This document shows, in pieces, positions 11,776-24,071 of a stretch of 64,000 nt of DNA; position 1 is the stretch's first letter; each line of letters opens with the position of its first letter. Both the position numbers and the translations under genes were made by a program. This stretch comes from Heliocidaris erythrogramma. Taxonomy: Eukaryota; Echinodermata; Echinoidea; Camarodonta; Echinometridae. The notes under the pieces are model-generated. The model worked only from the letters and a program-made list of their open reading frames with translations. It had not been told where the DNA came from and made no database searches. The DNA is taken from the NCBI GenBank assembly GCA_025617745.1, contig CM046863.1, forward strand, positions 59,538,085 to 59,602,084, read 5' to 3'.

Positions 11776-13325
11776 TAGGTACGTTCACACGTAGAGCGAT
11801 AGCATCGAAGCTATCGAGGTGTCGATGCTATTTTGGTGAAGACCAGATAGTGTCGAGACCAAACGCTGTCTGAACGCAGATAGTCACGAGATAGAAGCGA
11901 GTTTCCAAACTATTCTTGCAGCGAGTTTAGCAGGAGTAAATCTCAGGATCCAGCGACAAAGCATCGACGCTTTGCGGTAGACCACCCACCGCGCTTGTGA
12001 CTATTTGTCGTGTGAGCGCAATCGCTGCTATCTTCACTCGCTGCTATTATAATTCTATCTGTTTCATGTGGTGCTATAATATAATGCAATGTATGTATTC
12101 ATGTGATGTACCCTCTTCCCTACTTTTTTTTCTGTCATTCTGTCTGTTTCATCTGGTACTGTAATGTAATGTATGTATTCATGTGATGTATATAGGGGTA
12201 TAGTAGGGTAATGTGTATACTGTGTGGTAAGGAAGGGGTTTTTTTTTTTTGGGGGGGTCCTTCTTTTTATCTTTTTCTTTTTTATATTATGTGCCCAGGC
12301 ACCACAAAACCACCAAAAAGTCGCACTGTGTGATTTTCAGTTAGAGATCAATCAATGTGTTTTGATTGGCATGCATGGTCAAATTTTAGTTTTGGGTATT
12401 TCCTGAAAGAGTATACTTTTTTCTAAGTAATCTAAAAGGTGGAGGCACCATACAATCTAGAAGTGGTAGTTTTGCCAGCTTTTTATCAGACTTATGTGTG
12501 TCTTCTCTGGATTTTGTTGTATTACTTTCTTTTTCACGATACTGAATACTTGTCTCATTTTAATCTCCCATAAATCTCCCGGAGTAAGTTCTTGCATTGA
12601 TACTTGTGCACTATGATAAACAGGATATGTTTATGTAGTATGCCAAGATTTAGGACAATCTGATAATCCCTTCATAAAAATTTTCATTGAGTTCTAATCC
12701 TCCATTTGTCACCTTAGCACAACACTTTGCAAGTCAGAGTGCTTCAATAGACTTATTAAGAAGTAACATTATGAGGGACTGTGCATTCTTCTCTTTGTAC
12801 ATTGAGTTATGAACATCCAATGAGTTATATATCATTTTAAAGCTGAGAATCTGCTCTTTCAGAATCAGACCTTAACTAAAGTATGATGTCGTCTTTAGAT
12901 ATTGACTTACATGTGCTTACCAGATAATATAGTGTGCATGCATGTGTTTTATTTTGGCATAAGATTGGAGTTCAGTCAATTTTGACATGTACAAGGTTTA
13001 TTTAAAATTAAGTATTATAACACATGTATTTGCTACTTGATTGTATTATCGATATAACAAATGAATTGTTATTGTGTTATTATGTTGATTTATGAAGACA
13101 TATAACTTCCGCGCGTTTGACCATGCATACCAATTATACTCGGGTCACTCTGTGTGGCGCAGTAATTATTGTTTTGGCAGCGGGTGAGTGATGAATAGTC
13201 ACGAATGGGTGATAGAAGCAAGTCGATCACGGCCTGTCTGAACGTACTGGAAATATTTTTGAAACTTACATAGGATCGATGCTAACATAGCATCGATGCT
13301 ATGTACTACGTGTGAACATAACTAT
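11776..13325. mobile_element. Inverted-repeat element with CGATAGC/GCATCGATGC motifs
   Basis: GTACGTTCACACGTAG near 11779 is mirrored by CTACGTGTGAACATA near 13307-13320. Next to both ends lie repeats of TAGCATCGATGCTA and CGATAG, and TAGTC and GCTGC motifs recur in both arms. The middle holds a MITE (about 12291-12890). Likely a non-autonomous DNA transposon. Confidence 0.55.
12291..12890. mobile_element. MITE related to the GTGAYC...AAGTCGC family
   Basis: Starts GTGCCCAGGCACCACAAAAC then AAGTCGC. Its second half (ACAATCTGATAATCCCTTCATA, GAATCAGACCTTAACTAAAG) is the complement of segments in the copy that starts at 6477. The right end is diverged and its border is approximate. Confidence 0.5.
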
Positions 13326-14139
13326 AGACAGCTTCCTTTTGAAGCGAGCTTTGATGCCGTCACAACAAACATGACAAAATACGTGCTCTCCTTCCAAAGA
13401 CATTCTTCCGAACGAGGAAAGAAATCAAATTCCGTTCTATTGCATAACCATGGTTAAGTACAAGGGAGGATATTATGTTGCAATGATAATTAGATTTCGC
13501 AGACCCAAATGTAACTTCGAAAAAATGCACATGAATGATATAACAAGGTTCGAGCGAATATATTTAGTGCCAAAATACCAGATTTGCAATGACAATATCT
13601 TGACTGGCCGCGTGTGCCCACTACTTTGGTTGGCTACAATTAGCCAGATAGCAATAATGAAACATTTCTAGGGGTATCGGAAGCCATCTATCTGGTAAAC
13701 ATGTTAATTTTGGGTTGGTACAACGGGCCACATGAAATATCAAGGACATAGCTATATTATTGAAAATATCACCACCCTAGGAGTATAGGTCCCAGGCATG
13801 ATAGCGGCAAGACTTCTAGATCAGGTGATAGAGTGATAGAATAAAATGAAAATACAGACATATCCCCGTATTCTGCAAAAAAAAAAATTAACCCGACCCT
13901 TAATCTAAAGTTTATGTTTAACAATGGAAGATATACCGAGGTCTCAAGTTTTCTTTTTGTTAAACATGCTGTTACATGGAGCATCGGGTTTAGTTCAATT
14001 GGGGTGCGTTAAGATCTTCCCTTTTCAGGCCAGAATTAGGGTATTGATACGCGTTTAATTCAAAACATTGTTGTGTCTGGACCTTTTTTATCCCGCAGTA
14101 AAAACAGTTTCAAAACTCACTCGGTGTAGTGTGCACCCC

Positions 14140-15260
14140 CTCCCCTACTTTCAAGACCATAATTTTTCATATTACTAGTCCTAAAAGTGCAAGTTTCAAC
14201 ATACAATAATCTAAATTTTCTTGTTTATAATAATCGATTTCGTCCCCTCAATCACCTCAACAAAAATATACTCGGTCACTAGCTATGATCCCTCGCACAA
14301 GACAAAAATTTTATATGACATCAACTATTTTGCAGTTTAACTTCGAACAAAAATATTGTGCTCTAAGATACGTAGTTTCAACACTGAAAAAGAAAAAAAA
14401 TCTCACTCGATCGCTACACTCCCTCGCATTTCAGTAGCTGTTTTGTTATTAACATTGCTTTGTAGGAAGCCAGTCTAAAATTTCACACTTCCTCACTACG
14501 ATCTCTCACATGTTAAAAGAGGCAGTGTTTCTTAGCATTGAACAAAACATGGCTATCTTAGGCGCTTGTAGCACGGAGTGGGGGGGGGGGGGGGGGGGGT
14601 CGCGCATTTGCTTTTCTCTCTGAAAGTGGTTGGGAAATTAATTTTGCCGCCTCGTCTCACAAAATAAAATTCAACATGAAATTATCTACAAGCATAAGGA
14701 ATAAGATTTCTAGTACTCTAAAATGTCACGTGTTAATGTTTCATGATTTATAATGGCTTGATCGCTGCACTGCCTTGCATATTAATTAGGCCTACAAAAA
14801 CAAGTGTTTCTTATGCACTTCAAGTACATGGGGCTTGTGTATTATGTTTAGTCTTGTATATGCAATAATCAGCAAGTATATTTGTATTTAAAAGAAAGTT
14901 TAAAAAGGATCTTTTGAGAGCATATTGTAATTTGTAATACTTACTCCTTGGTAATACTCTTTTCCGATAATGCATTCGATACATTTATAATAACATGCAT
15001 GTTGTACACTCGGGTTGTCACACTGAGGATTGTTGAAGTTCCAGTATTCGGGCAACCACCATTTTATATTCGATCAGTGAGGTGCTCGAATGTCCTCCTA
15101 TTTGTTAGCGAAGTGCCCGAATACGCATTCTGTAAATTTTCGCTACAAAATGTGTAAAAAATTTTTTTTACAAACTAGAAAGTTGATATTTGGGCAAAAG
15201 GCGTCAGCCCCCTCTTGAAAATCTGTCCGTACGTCTATATTTATGCTCACTCTTTTGTAA
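14140..15260. other. No gene seen; contains a 20-base G run
   Basis: AT-rich sequence without supported ORFs. G run at 14580-14599. Confidence 0.4.
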
Positions 15261-15644
15261 ATCATAAGTTTTGAATATACTTCGATACTTCGATGAGAAC
15301 TAAATGTGAAAGTTTCCAGTCACCCCAGGATGAAAGGTTTATTATCGTACCTGGACTAAAGTAATGCAGGAAACAAAGGCTACATCCTTCTGAGATAACA
15401 ATAATAGAATTTTGTCCGCTTTCTTTGTCATCGTTTTCATAGTAGGGACTTTTAGAATTGCACGTCCACTTAGTCGACTGGTACGCAAGGACATCATTGT
15501 ACGCCACTGCGCATGCGCCACTCGCCCTCTCCCTGTCCTCCTCCCTGACATGCAAAATCGAGAATGTGTTCACTTCGTTTTTGCGGTGCTCCGAAATCTT
15601 CGACGAGGTTCACGTATATGACGTCATCAGAACAGCTCAACTAT

Positions 15645-15880
15645 CACTATGAACATGACGAACAAAGAAGCGTACAATTTATGCAGCTCCTGATTGTACC
15701 ATTCACAATTGCACTGGTTAACAAAAGAACATCCATTCATTGCTATCCTGTAAAAATATGTAGAACAGGTGTCACATAATAGCAGTGAAGGGATGTCCTT
15801 TTGTCTGCTAGAGCTATTGTGGAGGGTACAATGAGGAGCTGCATAAATTGTCCGCTCTCTTTGTCATCGTGTTCATAGTG
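15645..15880. mobile_element. 236-bp foldback MITE, copy 2
   Basis: Same family as 10970-11203 but inverted: starts CACTATGAACA, ends TGTTCATAGTG, and is flanked by TAT on both sides (3-bp target duplication). The mirrored arms include AATTTATGCAGCTCC and AACAAAAGAACATCC. GTCGAC-rich DNA at about 15462-16020 surrounds it and may be a further motif-array element. Confidence 0.8.
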
Positions 15881-16024
15881 TATTATGCTCATCCGTTGAG
15901 TGTTTACTTCCGGTTGACGTCGACGGTACGTACACGTCGAGTGAAATCTAAAATGATCAGAACTGTAGTTAACATGGGCAGTCGACGACGTTGACATGCG
16001 CGAATTAGTCGACTGGGACGAATT

Positions 16025-17195
16025 ACTACACTCATAAAAATGCGGGGTCGCATATTGCGTGGTCGAATTTATTCGACCACGTTTCGGGGTTGTTTTCGAT
16101 CAATAATGCTCCCGCTGCATTAAAATGACCAGTTTTTGCGTGGTCAAAATGACCACGCAAAAACTGGTCATTTTATGACCACGCAAAAACTGGTCATTTT
16201 AATGCACTCTAAAAAAGGACTGGTCAAAAAATGTACCAATGCGATTGGTCAACACCATATGGGTTATTTCCAAAAATATGTTGGTCACAATGTTCCAATT
16301 TCACTGGTTAATCACTAACCATTTGAAATATTGCTTATTCATCAGCAAAGTATTGGTCCGACTTCTACTTGGTTAAACGTTGGGCCATTGTCATGAATAT
16401 TCATGATGTATCCTGAATACCCATGAGCAACCGTAAACAACCAGAATTTATATATATAAATGACACTTGATTTTTAAGTTTTTATGCAATGATTGCACTT
16501 TGAAATCTGATGAAAAATGTATGTATACTAATTATTATGTTGTACATATTCAAACATGTAATTAGGTTTAAGATCTAAAAATCTACATTAGAAAATTAAA
16601 TTAAAATCTTTAACAACTTTTAGCAAGCACTGCAATACAGTCCCTATATAATAAAGTAAAGGTTTTCAGGATATAGGTATAGGATAGGATGTAGGACTAT
16701 AATAGGAGTAGGGTTAAAGTAGGATGATAGGTGTATATGATATGCTATACGATAGGTGAGGATAGGTTATAGGTCATAGTGAGCAAAATATACAAAATAT
16801 GTTATGTTATGATATTACTTGACATTAGCTTCTTTTTTTAATCTTTGAAACGTGGATGGTACACGCGCATCTGGCAGAAGTATCAACCCCGTCCGACGGG
16901 AAATGACCACGTTGCGTGGTCGGAAGAAATGACCCCATACGTTTTGACGGGGTTATAAGGTAATGATCATTAGTATGCGGGGTCAAGTTATGCAGAAATG
17001 ACCACGCAATCGTGGTTAAATTTTGACCACATTCGGGGTCGAAATGTAACCACCCTATGTGGTTACTTTGGGTGACCCCGCATGGCGGGGTCAAAGTGAC
17101 CCCGCACGGGGTTTGTGCATAGTTGATCCCGCATGCGGGGTCATTTGTAACCCCGTTTGGGGTTATTTTTGACCCCGCATTTTTAAGAGTGTAGT
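16025..17195. mobile_element. Inverted-repeat element with GGGGTCA / GACCACGC motifs
   Basis: Left end ACTACACTCATAAAAATGCG and right end, inverted, ACTACACTCTTAAAAATGCG both run into GGGGTC. The arms are packed with variants of TGACCCCGCA and GCGTGGTCA in both orientations (16045-16200 and 16880-17180). A TTGGTCA-rich segment starting with another CACTCTAAAAAAGG at 16205 may be a further nested element whose right end was not found. Confidence 0.65.
16672..16775. repeat. AGGATAGG-type short tandem repeat
   Basis: Degenerate AGGATA/TAGGTA units over about 100 bp. The complementary motif TATCCTA is repeated at 30599-30668. Confidence 0.55.
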
Positions 17196-17679
17196 CCACT
17201 GCTTCTAAAAGTCCCTAATAAAACGTTTCTAGGGGTATCGGAAACCATCTGGTAAACATGTTAATCTGGGTTTGTACAACAGGTCACAGAAAAGATAACA
17301 AGGCCTTAGCTATAGAACATAACTCAGTTATTATATTATTGAAAATAAGATATCAACCTGGGAGAAAAAGTCAAAGGCATGTTAGCTGAAAAAAACCTTG
17401 TAGATCAGGTGATAGTAGTGATAAAGTGAAATGAAAATACAGACATATTATTGGCCCATATTCTGCAACATTTGAACCCGACCCCGGATATAAGTGGAAA
17501 ACCATTTTTGGGACATTTAGCTTTAAGCAAAATAACGATTTTAGAAATCATTGTTGGTGTTTTCAATGAAAATGTTGGTGCATTTTCTTTTAGTTTTTAT
17601 GATTTATTTAAGGTATATGATTCAGTAAATGGTCTTCTTTCAAGGTATAATAGTCGCAATTACCAGTCTTAAAAAAATA

Positions 17680-17849
17680 ATAGCAGGGTAGTAGTAGTAG
17701 TAGTAGTAATAGTAGTAGTAGAAGTGGTAGTAGTAGTATAGGCCTAGTAGTAGTAATAGTAGTAATAGTAGTAATATTAGTAGTAGTATTAATAGTAATA
17801 GTAGTAGTAGTAGTAGTAGTAGTAATAGTAGTAGTAGTAGTAGTATTAA

Positions 17850-17884
<35 letters not shown>

Positions 17885-18030
17885 ATAGTAGTAGTAGTAG
17901 TAGTAGTAGTAGTAATAGTAGAAGTAGAAGTAGTAGTAGTAATAGTAGTAATAGTAGTAGTAGTAGTAGTAATAGTAGTAGTAGTAGTAGTCGTAGTAAT
18001 AGTAGTAGTAGTAGTAGTAGTAGTAATAGA
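17680..18030. repeat. (TAG)n microsatellite
   Basis: About 350 bp of TAG/AGT trinucleotides with scattered AAT and GAA variants. Smaller tracts occur near 18525 and 20500. Long Thr-, Tyr- or Val-rich frames here are artefacts of the repeat. Confidence 0.9.
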
Positions 18031-18048
18031 GAAAAAGTAGCAGTATTT

Positions 18049-18496
18049 CAGGGGCGGATCCAGGATTGAGTAAAAGAGGGGGCACAAAAATGAAAGTTTT
18101 TGAAAAGGTAGATCCGTAGTGGGGGGGGGGGGGGGGGGGGCTGGAGGTTAGGACAAAAAAAAACTTTTCGCCAAACCTTGAAAAACCTTCAAAAATCGCT
18201 CAGTAAGGGGTTATGGGGTGCTGTTTCCATACATAATTCCCTTACAAGTAAAAAAAAAAAAAAAACGGCGCCAAAAAATGCTTTTACATATCCACCATAC
18301 TTCCACTTTTTCTCCTTCTTTCCTTCCCCATTTCTTCTTCTTTCCTTCCTCCTTTCTTGTTCTTTCCTTCTTCCTTTCTTCTTCTTTCCTTCCTCCTTTC
18401 TTCTTCTTCTTTTTCTTTTCCCCTCTTTTTTCTTTTTTTTCGCCGCCAATAGGGAGGCCGCGGCCGATTCGCCCCCCCCCCCTGGATCCGCTAGTG
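18049..18496. mobile_element. MITE with CAGGGGCGGATCCAG ends, copy 1
   Basis: CAGGGGCGGATCCAG at 18049 and CCTGGATCCGC at 18481 are inverted ends. The interior holds a 20-base G run (18121-18140), an A run (about 18250-18265) and a CTTCCTT-rich stretch. Other copies lie at 30767-31012 and 50147-50483, in the opposite orientation judging by the side of the poly-G/C. No ORF. Confidence 0.65.
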
Positions 18497-18529
18497 GTAT
18501 TTATAGTAATAGGAGGATGAGCAATAGTT

Positions 18530-18562
<33 letters not shown>

Positions 18563-18599
18563 ATCATTGGTACTAGTTTAGTTTTAAATTGCATACTAT

Positions 18600-19740
18600 A
18601 TTTTTGGAATGAAACAAAATAAAAGCATGTAAAAAAAAAGCAGATATATTAACACAAATCAATATGAACTGACATTAGAAATATACATCAAATATGTCAT
18701 GTAAAATTATTACAGTTGGTTTCAGTATTTGATAAATCTATTTAAAGATACAAAATTAAGTTATTCAGTAAGATACGTATCAAATGGGGCAGTCGTGCAA
18801 GTCCTGCTCATAATTCGGCTAAATTGAGTGCTTATAGCATGCATCAGTGTTGAAACAAAATTATAGTAGAATGCCTACATGCATTAATTCATAAATATCC
18901 TTATGTTCAGAGTCGGGAGAAAATATCAAAATTCGTTTTTGTTATAAGGAGACAGAGATAAAAAGGAAGAAATGGTTCTCACCAGGAAATAAATAAATAA
19001 TTTCTGACATTAAATGTAATATATGCTATATCTGTGTCGTGTTCCAAACAACGAAAGACTGTATAGGGGAAAAAAGACATTAAATCTTATTAAATCTTAT
19101 TAAAGAAAAGAAAACGGCAAAACATAGGAACATGGGTTCAGTAATAACAGAGTAGTCAGTAACATAGGTAACACAAACTGGTAATTGTGGATCATAAGGA
19201 TTCTTGAGGAATAATCATTACACTATCGAGGTACCGTACATTCTATTGAACTTTATCGAATGCAGGTAAAGTGTATTATGTCAACACATATCAGGAGGAG
19301 TTCACTACTTTATGAGCTACGTTATTAGAACATTGAGCAGCGATGCAACGCCTCTGTGCAACCGGCAAGAATATGTGGTAAATCGATTACTGATATTAAG
19401 GTTACATAATGTCTTATTTCTCATACTTACTAAACTAAAGGTAATAAAGAGTCCTATTACTATCATTTAACCAGACTTGTATTACAAAGACTCTTGTAAA
19501 TTAGATATCTAATAATCACTTAAACTAATTTTCTGAGGATAAAAGGCATGCACAACAACTGCAGCTGTGACAATGACAAACAGACTACAATCTATAAGCA
19601 TTATTAACTATAATTATATTACGCCTTGTCGTCTCCCTCGTCCACTATGGAACGCGTCCACCATGGTTGTGTCGTCCTGTCTGAAACGTGAACGCCGGTT
19701 TCAGCTATGACGTCACGTGAAGAAGAAAAAGATAGAAATA
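18600..19740. other. No gene seen
   Basis: AT-rich sequence with no supported ORF or structured repeat. Confidence 0.4.
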
Positions 19741-19759
19741 TATAGGAAATGACTGAAAA

Positions 19760-20450
19760 AGATGGTGCTAGCATATAGAAATATATAAGAAAAGATGTGA
19801 TAAAGAGAAGATGAGAGAAGGAGAAAAACAAAGAATAAAATAAATCAAGAGAAATGAAGGGAGAAAACAAAGAAAACAAGGAGAGATAGAAAGAAAAATG
19901 ATAGGAGAAAAACAAAGAATGGCAAGGAAAAATAGAAGAACAAGGAATAATACAAGGAAAGATAGAAAAAAACAAAAAAAGAATAACATATGACAAGATA
20001 TAAAGAGAATTGAAACGCAAAAACAAAGAAGCAGATCAGGAAAGGAAAGATAGAAATAAAATGATAGGAGCAAAACAAAGAATGAAATAAGGACAGAAAA
20101 CAAGAGAAATGAAAGAAGAAAACAATGAATAACATCAGAAAACGAAGAAAGCAAAATAATAGGAGAAAAACAAAGAATAACTTAATGCAAGACAGAAAGA
20201 AAACTAATAGTATATTAGAAAAACAAACAATACGTCAAGAAAGAAAATTATTAAAAGGAGAAACTAAGGAATGACATAGGAAAGATATACAAAAATAAAG
20301 AATAACATAAGGTAAGACAGAAACAGAAATAAAAGGAGAAAACAAAGAATAACACAAGGAAAGACATAACAGAAATTATTGCAGAAATCAAATAATAACT
20401 CAAGGACAGATAGAAAGAGAAATGAAAATAGAAACACAGTATTAGTATTA
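19760..20450. repeat. Degenerate purine-rich array (AGGAGAAAAACAAAGAAT)
   Basis: About 690 bp of imperfect repeats of GGAGAAAAACAAAGAATAA alternating with AAGATAGAAAGAAAA. On the opposite strand this gives Phe/Ser/Leu-rich open frames, which I do not regard as genes. Confidence 0.7.
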
Positions 20451-20579
20451 ATTAGTATTAGAGGTGTAGTGCTGTTTTTGTTTGAGGCGCTGGTGGCGGC
20501 AGTAGTAGTCATGGTAGTAGTAGTAGTAGTTGATGTAGACAAGTTCTATATTAATAAATACATTGCATAGACGTCTTAT

Positions 20580-21270
20580 TTTCTTCCTCATTTCAAAAGC
20601 ATGTTAAGTTTACGGATTGACGCACGTCATCAAGGTTAATTCGGATTAAAAATATTCACGATCACTTTAGTAATATGCTATATCTTGTTGGGTTCCTACC
20701 ATAAACGGAACAGACCATCCTTTAATATCACTTTGATTTTATTTGTCATTTATGGAGATTGTTTTGCCTTTGGGAGAGTGACAGATACACAATTATAAGG
20801 AGCTCTGATCAAGTACAATAAACTACATATCAGTATCAGTTTCAATAGTTCAAAGTTCAGGATGAAGCAAACTCTGTTATTGGATGGAATATAATTTTGT
20901 ATGACATTAGCTTCACCACACTTGCCTATTTGAAGGAGGGCAGTACCCCCCCCCCCCCAAGGCGCCTCCTACTTCCCAAAGTACAGAGACATTCATCCAC
21001 GTTAGTATGCAAAGTTAAGGGTGCAGTCGTGTAGACGCAGTTCATTTGATTAGCTTTGGAACTATAGTTTTTTCACAAAGTTCTTGCATTTTTTATAGAC
21101 AAGTTGCAGCAGCGTACGGTCACGTTTACTTCCGGAAAAAACACTCAGTGCGCCGAGATAAATAATGTATTTGCGAATTTTCGATCTATTCACAGGTCTG
21201 GTTTGAGAAAAATACCGACCTAAAAAACTCTCAGAGCATTCTTCATTCTAAAGTGTGTTAAATCTATGCC
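20580..21270. other. No gene seen
   Basis: AT-rich sequence with a C run at 20946-20958; nothing else supported. Confidence 0.4.
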
Positions 21271-21274
21271 CACA

Positions 21275-22090
21275 TGGCTTGCAGCATTAAAAGTGACTAC
21301 TTTGAGCGCATTCATGTCGTGTTTTTTTCCCCGAAGGGTCGTATTTCCGAAGGTTCATAGTTCCTAAAGGTTCGTTACTCTGACGTTCATAAATCCAAAA
21401 ATGAAGTAAGGTCCTTAATTTCGAAGATGCAATAAGGGCCTAAAACAGGGGGGAGGGGGAAGAGGGGGCCTAAAGTACTGAGTCTCGCCCCCCCCCCCCC
21501 CCTCTTCGATTGGGGTCCAAAAACAAAACAAAAAAGGAGAGAGATAAAGGAGGAACAGGTTTAAAGGGGTTGTTTAATTGCACATAACGTGTCCCCCTCT
21601 CTCCCTCTCGCTCTCTCTCTCTTACACTTTCCTCCCCTCCTGCCCATCTTTCTCACCTCACCCCTTGCTTTTTTTTCTATCTCCTCTTCCCTCACTTCCC
21701 TATGACCACATGGCTTGAGATTTAAAAGTGACTAATTTGAACGCATTCATTTCTCCCCCCCCCCCCCCAAGGGTCGTATTTCCGAAGGTTCATAGTTCCT
21801 AAAGGTTCGTTACTCCGACGGTTCATAAATCCGAAAATGAAATAATGGCCTAAAGAAGGGGGGACTAAAGTACTGAGTCTCGCCCCCCTCTCCGACTGGT
21901 GTCCAAAAAGAAAAACAGAAAAGGAGAGAGATAAAGGAGGAAAAAGTTAAGAGGTTGTTTAATTGCACATAACGTGTCCCCCCTCCCCCCCATCCCTCTC
22001 TCTCTTACCCTTTCCTCCCTCATACCCATCTTTCTCACCTCACCCCCTCTCCTTTTCTCTCTCCTCTCCCCTTACTCCCCGTTAACCACC
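21275..22090. repeat. Tandem duplication, unit about 435 bp
   Basis: CATGGCTTG then TTAAAAGTGACTA, TTCCGAAGGTTCATAGTTCC, CTGAGTCTCGCC, GGAGAGAGATAAAGGAGGA and TTGTTTAATTGCACATAACG appear once from 21275 and again from about 21710. Both copies contain a TTCCGAAGGTTCAT-like motif cluster and a CT-rich tail. Divergence is modest. Confidence 0.75.
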
Positions 22091-22651
22091 CACCCCTCCT
22101 TCGACCTTTTGTCCTTCCCCTGCTCTCTCTCTATCTCTCCCTTACACAATTATTTATTTCTTTGACAATATTCTATTATACAATATTTATACAGGTTCCT
22201 GCAAAAGCAAATTAATGCAATGGCATTGTTGCAAAGAAATTGTCACTAGATGGCGCCTGACCACTCTACAATCATACTCGTTATGACAAATGAAAGTTCC
22301 CCAAGAGGGGTGTTGGTTGTGTTTGGATCTATGGCAAGTTTGAGTGTCTTGATTCCTTTAGACCGACAACTGTAGGGCTATATATGCATTTATTGTTCTT
22401 CTGCATGTGTCTACTTGATTTAGATACAAATACTAGACTTAAATACACATTTGCGTCCATTACTGGAAACACCAAACCACAAACACTCATCAAGATGCTA
22501 AACAGGCTCTAAGTGAGGACCATCGTAGAAGTAGAAGTATACTATCCAGTAAATAATAACATTAGTGATGGGCAAGATCTATGGTTAGATCCATATCTAA
22601 CTCATATATGATTTTATAATGGCTTTTCACCACCACCACCACCATCATTGC

Positions 22652-22686
22652 AACTAGATCTTCAGTATTATACTGAAGATCTAGTT
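22652..22686. repeat. 35-base perfect palindrome
   Basis: AACTAGATCTTCAGTAT followed by one base and its exact complement. It lies beside a CAC-repeat tract. It could be the core of a small foldback element; no flanking inverted repeat was found. Confidence 0.85.
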
Positions 22687-22734
22687 AGACTAGGACCTTA
22701 AAGGTGCGTTGTGAGAGCAAACTCAGCCATTGTC

Positions 22735-22900
22735 GCAATGATGATGGTGATGATGATGATTAATTTATGATGATGATTATGTTTTTCATAATGGTAGTGG
22801 TGATGACGGTGGTGAAAATAGTGATGTTGTTAATGATGATGATTATGATATGATGATGGTGTTGATGATGATGGTGGAGGTGGTGGTGGTGGTGGTGAAC
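22735..22900. repeat. GAT/GGT trinucleotide microsatellite
   Basis: Interrupted GATGAT, GGTGAT and GGTGGT units over about 165 bp. Confidence 0.75.
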
Positions 22901-23874
22901 AAGCCATTATAAAATCATAGCAAATTTGGATACACTGTACTTGTATGAGTTCATGCCCGTCATGCCCGTTGTGAAGTGAACATAGCTCCAAAGGGCAGGT
23001 CAAAATATCACAAGCAAACAAACCATATTGATATATTTATTTTGATAACCAATCTCTCGACTTTGAATTTTGTGAAGATTTATATGACTTATGAAAATGT
23101 TGTGAGAGATTAATGCTCCCACTAAGTAGCTGTAACCCTACAGGGGTGACCACTGTTTGTTGCAGTTCGATTATTAAAGTCAATTCTTCTAAGGATTCTG
23201 TCTATGCCATGCACTTCAAACTTTGTTGTAAGAAAAGTAGTATCTTTATTTTAGTGTTCGCTCTTTGACAATTGAAACATAATAACTAGCATGACGGCAG
23301 GTGAAGAGATCACACCCGAGTATGAAGAGTTTCATCGCAAAACACAATTAATATATAATATAATATTTAAAAAAAGGAATAATTAAAAGATAAAAAAAAA
23401 TATTTTTCTGGATCTATATCCATTTACTGCAAAACGCTTTTCATTTTCTTCTTTTATTTTTTTAGGTTGAAAACATTTCTGTACTTTCTACATTTAAACG
23501 CCACTCTCATTTCAACGCGATAAATCCAGTGCGCGTTCATGACGCGCTATTGACGAGCGTAACTAAATCAATGGAAACACACACAGCGAGACGCGCGTTG
23601 GCAATGGGAAGAGCCTTGTAGAAATTAGTTTGACGCTTCGGCTCCGTAGATTTATGGGAGCCAAACCATATTTCAATCCACTGCCCCCAAATCAAGCCCT
23701 GTACCCGTGGATGCATTCCACACTGATAGATGGAGAGAAGAAAATACAGGTGGGGAGAAGAAGAAGTATGTCTGCTTTTGCAACTGCTTCGCATAGCACA
23801 TTATTATCATTTTCATGAATTACTGAACTGCATGAACATACTCCAACAAGCTTTAATGTGTGTGTGTGTGTGTG

Positions 23875-24071
23875 CGTTTGTTTAGCATTATGTCCGAGGA
23901 CATTTTCGGACAGAGAACAAAAAAAAAATGATGACAACAATGGTCCTCTGAAGCCGGACAATAGTCCTCGAACGTCGAACAATGAATTTATGCCTTATTC
24001 CGTCGACTGTCCGAGGACGAGTAACAATAGAGGAACAATAGTTGTCCTCGGAAGTAAAGCCATGTAAACGT
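23875..24071. mobile_element. Small inverted-repeat element with TCCGAGGAC motifs
   Basis: GTTTGTTTAGCATTATGTCC on the left resembles GTTTACATGGCTTTACTTCC read inverted on the right, and both run into CGAGGAC. Inside are repeated TGTCCGAGGAC, GGTCCTCTGA and TGTCCTCGGA variants in both orientations. The element is flanked on both sides by (GT)n, so it appears inserted into a GT tract. Confidence 0.5.

Larger units (their letters stand above)
11690..14140. repeat. Unidentified dispersed repeat, copy 1 (interrupted)
   Basis: GGGTGTAAGCTAT near 11728 and the run TTTCTAGGGGTATCGG, GGTAAACATGTTAA, GGGCCACATGAAATA, TCAGGTGATAGAGTGATAGA, AACAATGGAAG, CAGGCCAGAAT from 13666 match, in the same order, copies at 15260-17500 and 31690-32690. 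Copy 1 is split by the element at 11776-13325. The family is not recognised and no ORF survives. Confidence 0.6.
15260..17500. repeat. Unidentified dispersed repeat, copy 2 (interrupted)
   Basis: ACTTCGATACTTCGATGAGAA near 15279 and CACCCCAGGATGAAAGGTT match copy 3 (31875 onward). CGTTTCTAGGGGTATCGG near 17224 through ACAGACATATT match copies 1 and 3. Between these halves lie a GTCGAC-rich stretch, the 236-bp MITE and the 16025-17195 element. Confidence 0.55.
22100..23870. other. No gene seen; simple repeats
   Basis: No supported ORF. Contains CACCAC/GATGAT microsatellite tracts, a short perfect palindrome (22652-22686) and a (GT)n tract near 23858-23875. Confidence 0.4.

Noticed and set aside
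17608-18087. Poly-Thr and poly-Tyr reading frames
   Set aside because: Produced by the TAG/AGT microsatellite, with no non-repetitive coding part.
18178-18594. Ser/Phe/Pro-rich and Lys/Arg-rich reading frames
   Set aside because: They cover the CTTCCTT tract and homopolymers of a MITE.
19619-20154. Overlapping Phe/Ser/Leu-rich frames resembling membrane proteins
   Set aside because: Hydrophobicity comes from the complement of the AAAGAAAAA array; three frames are equally open.
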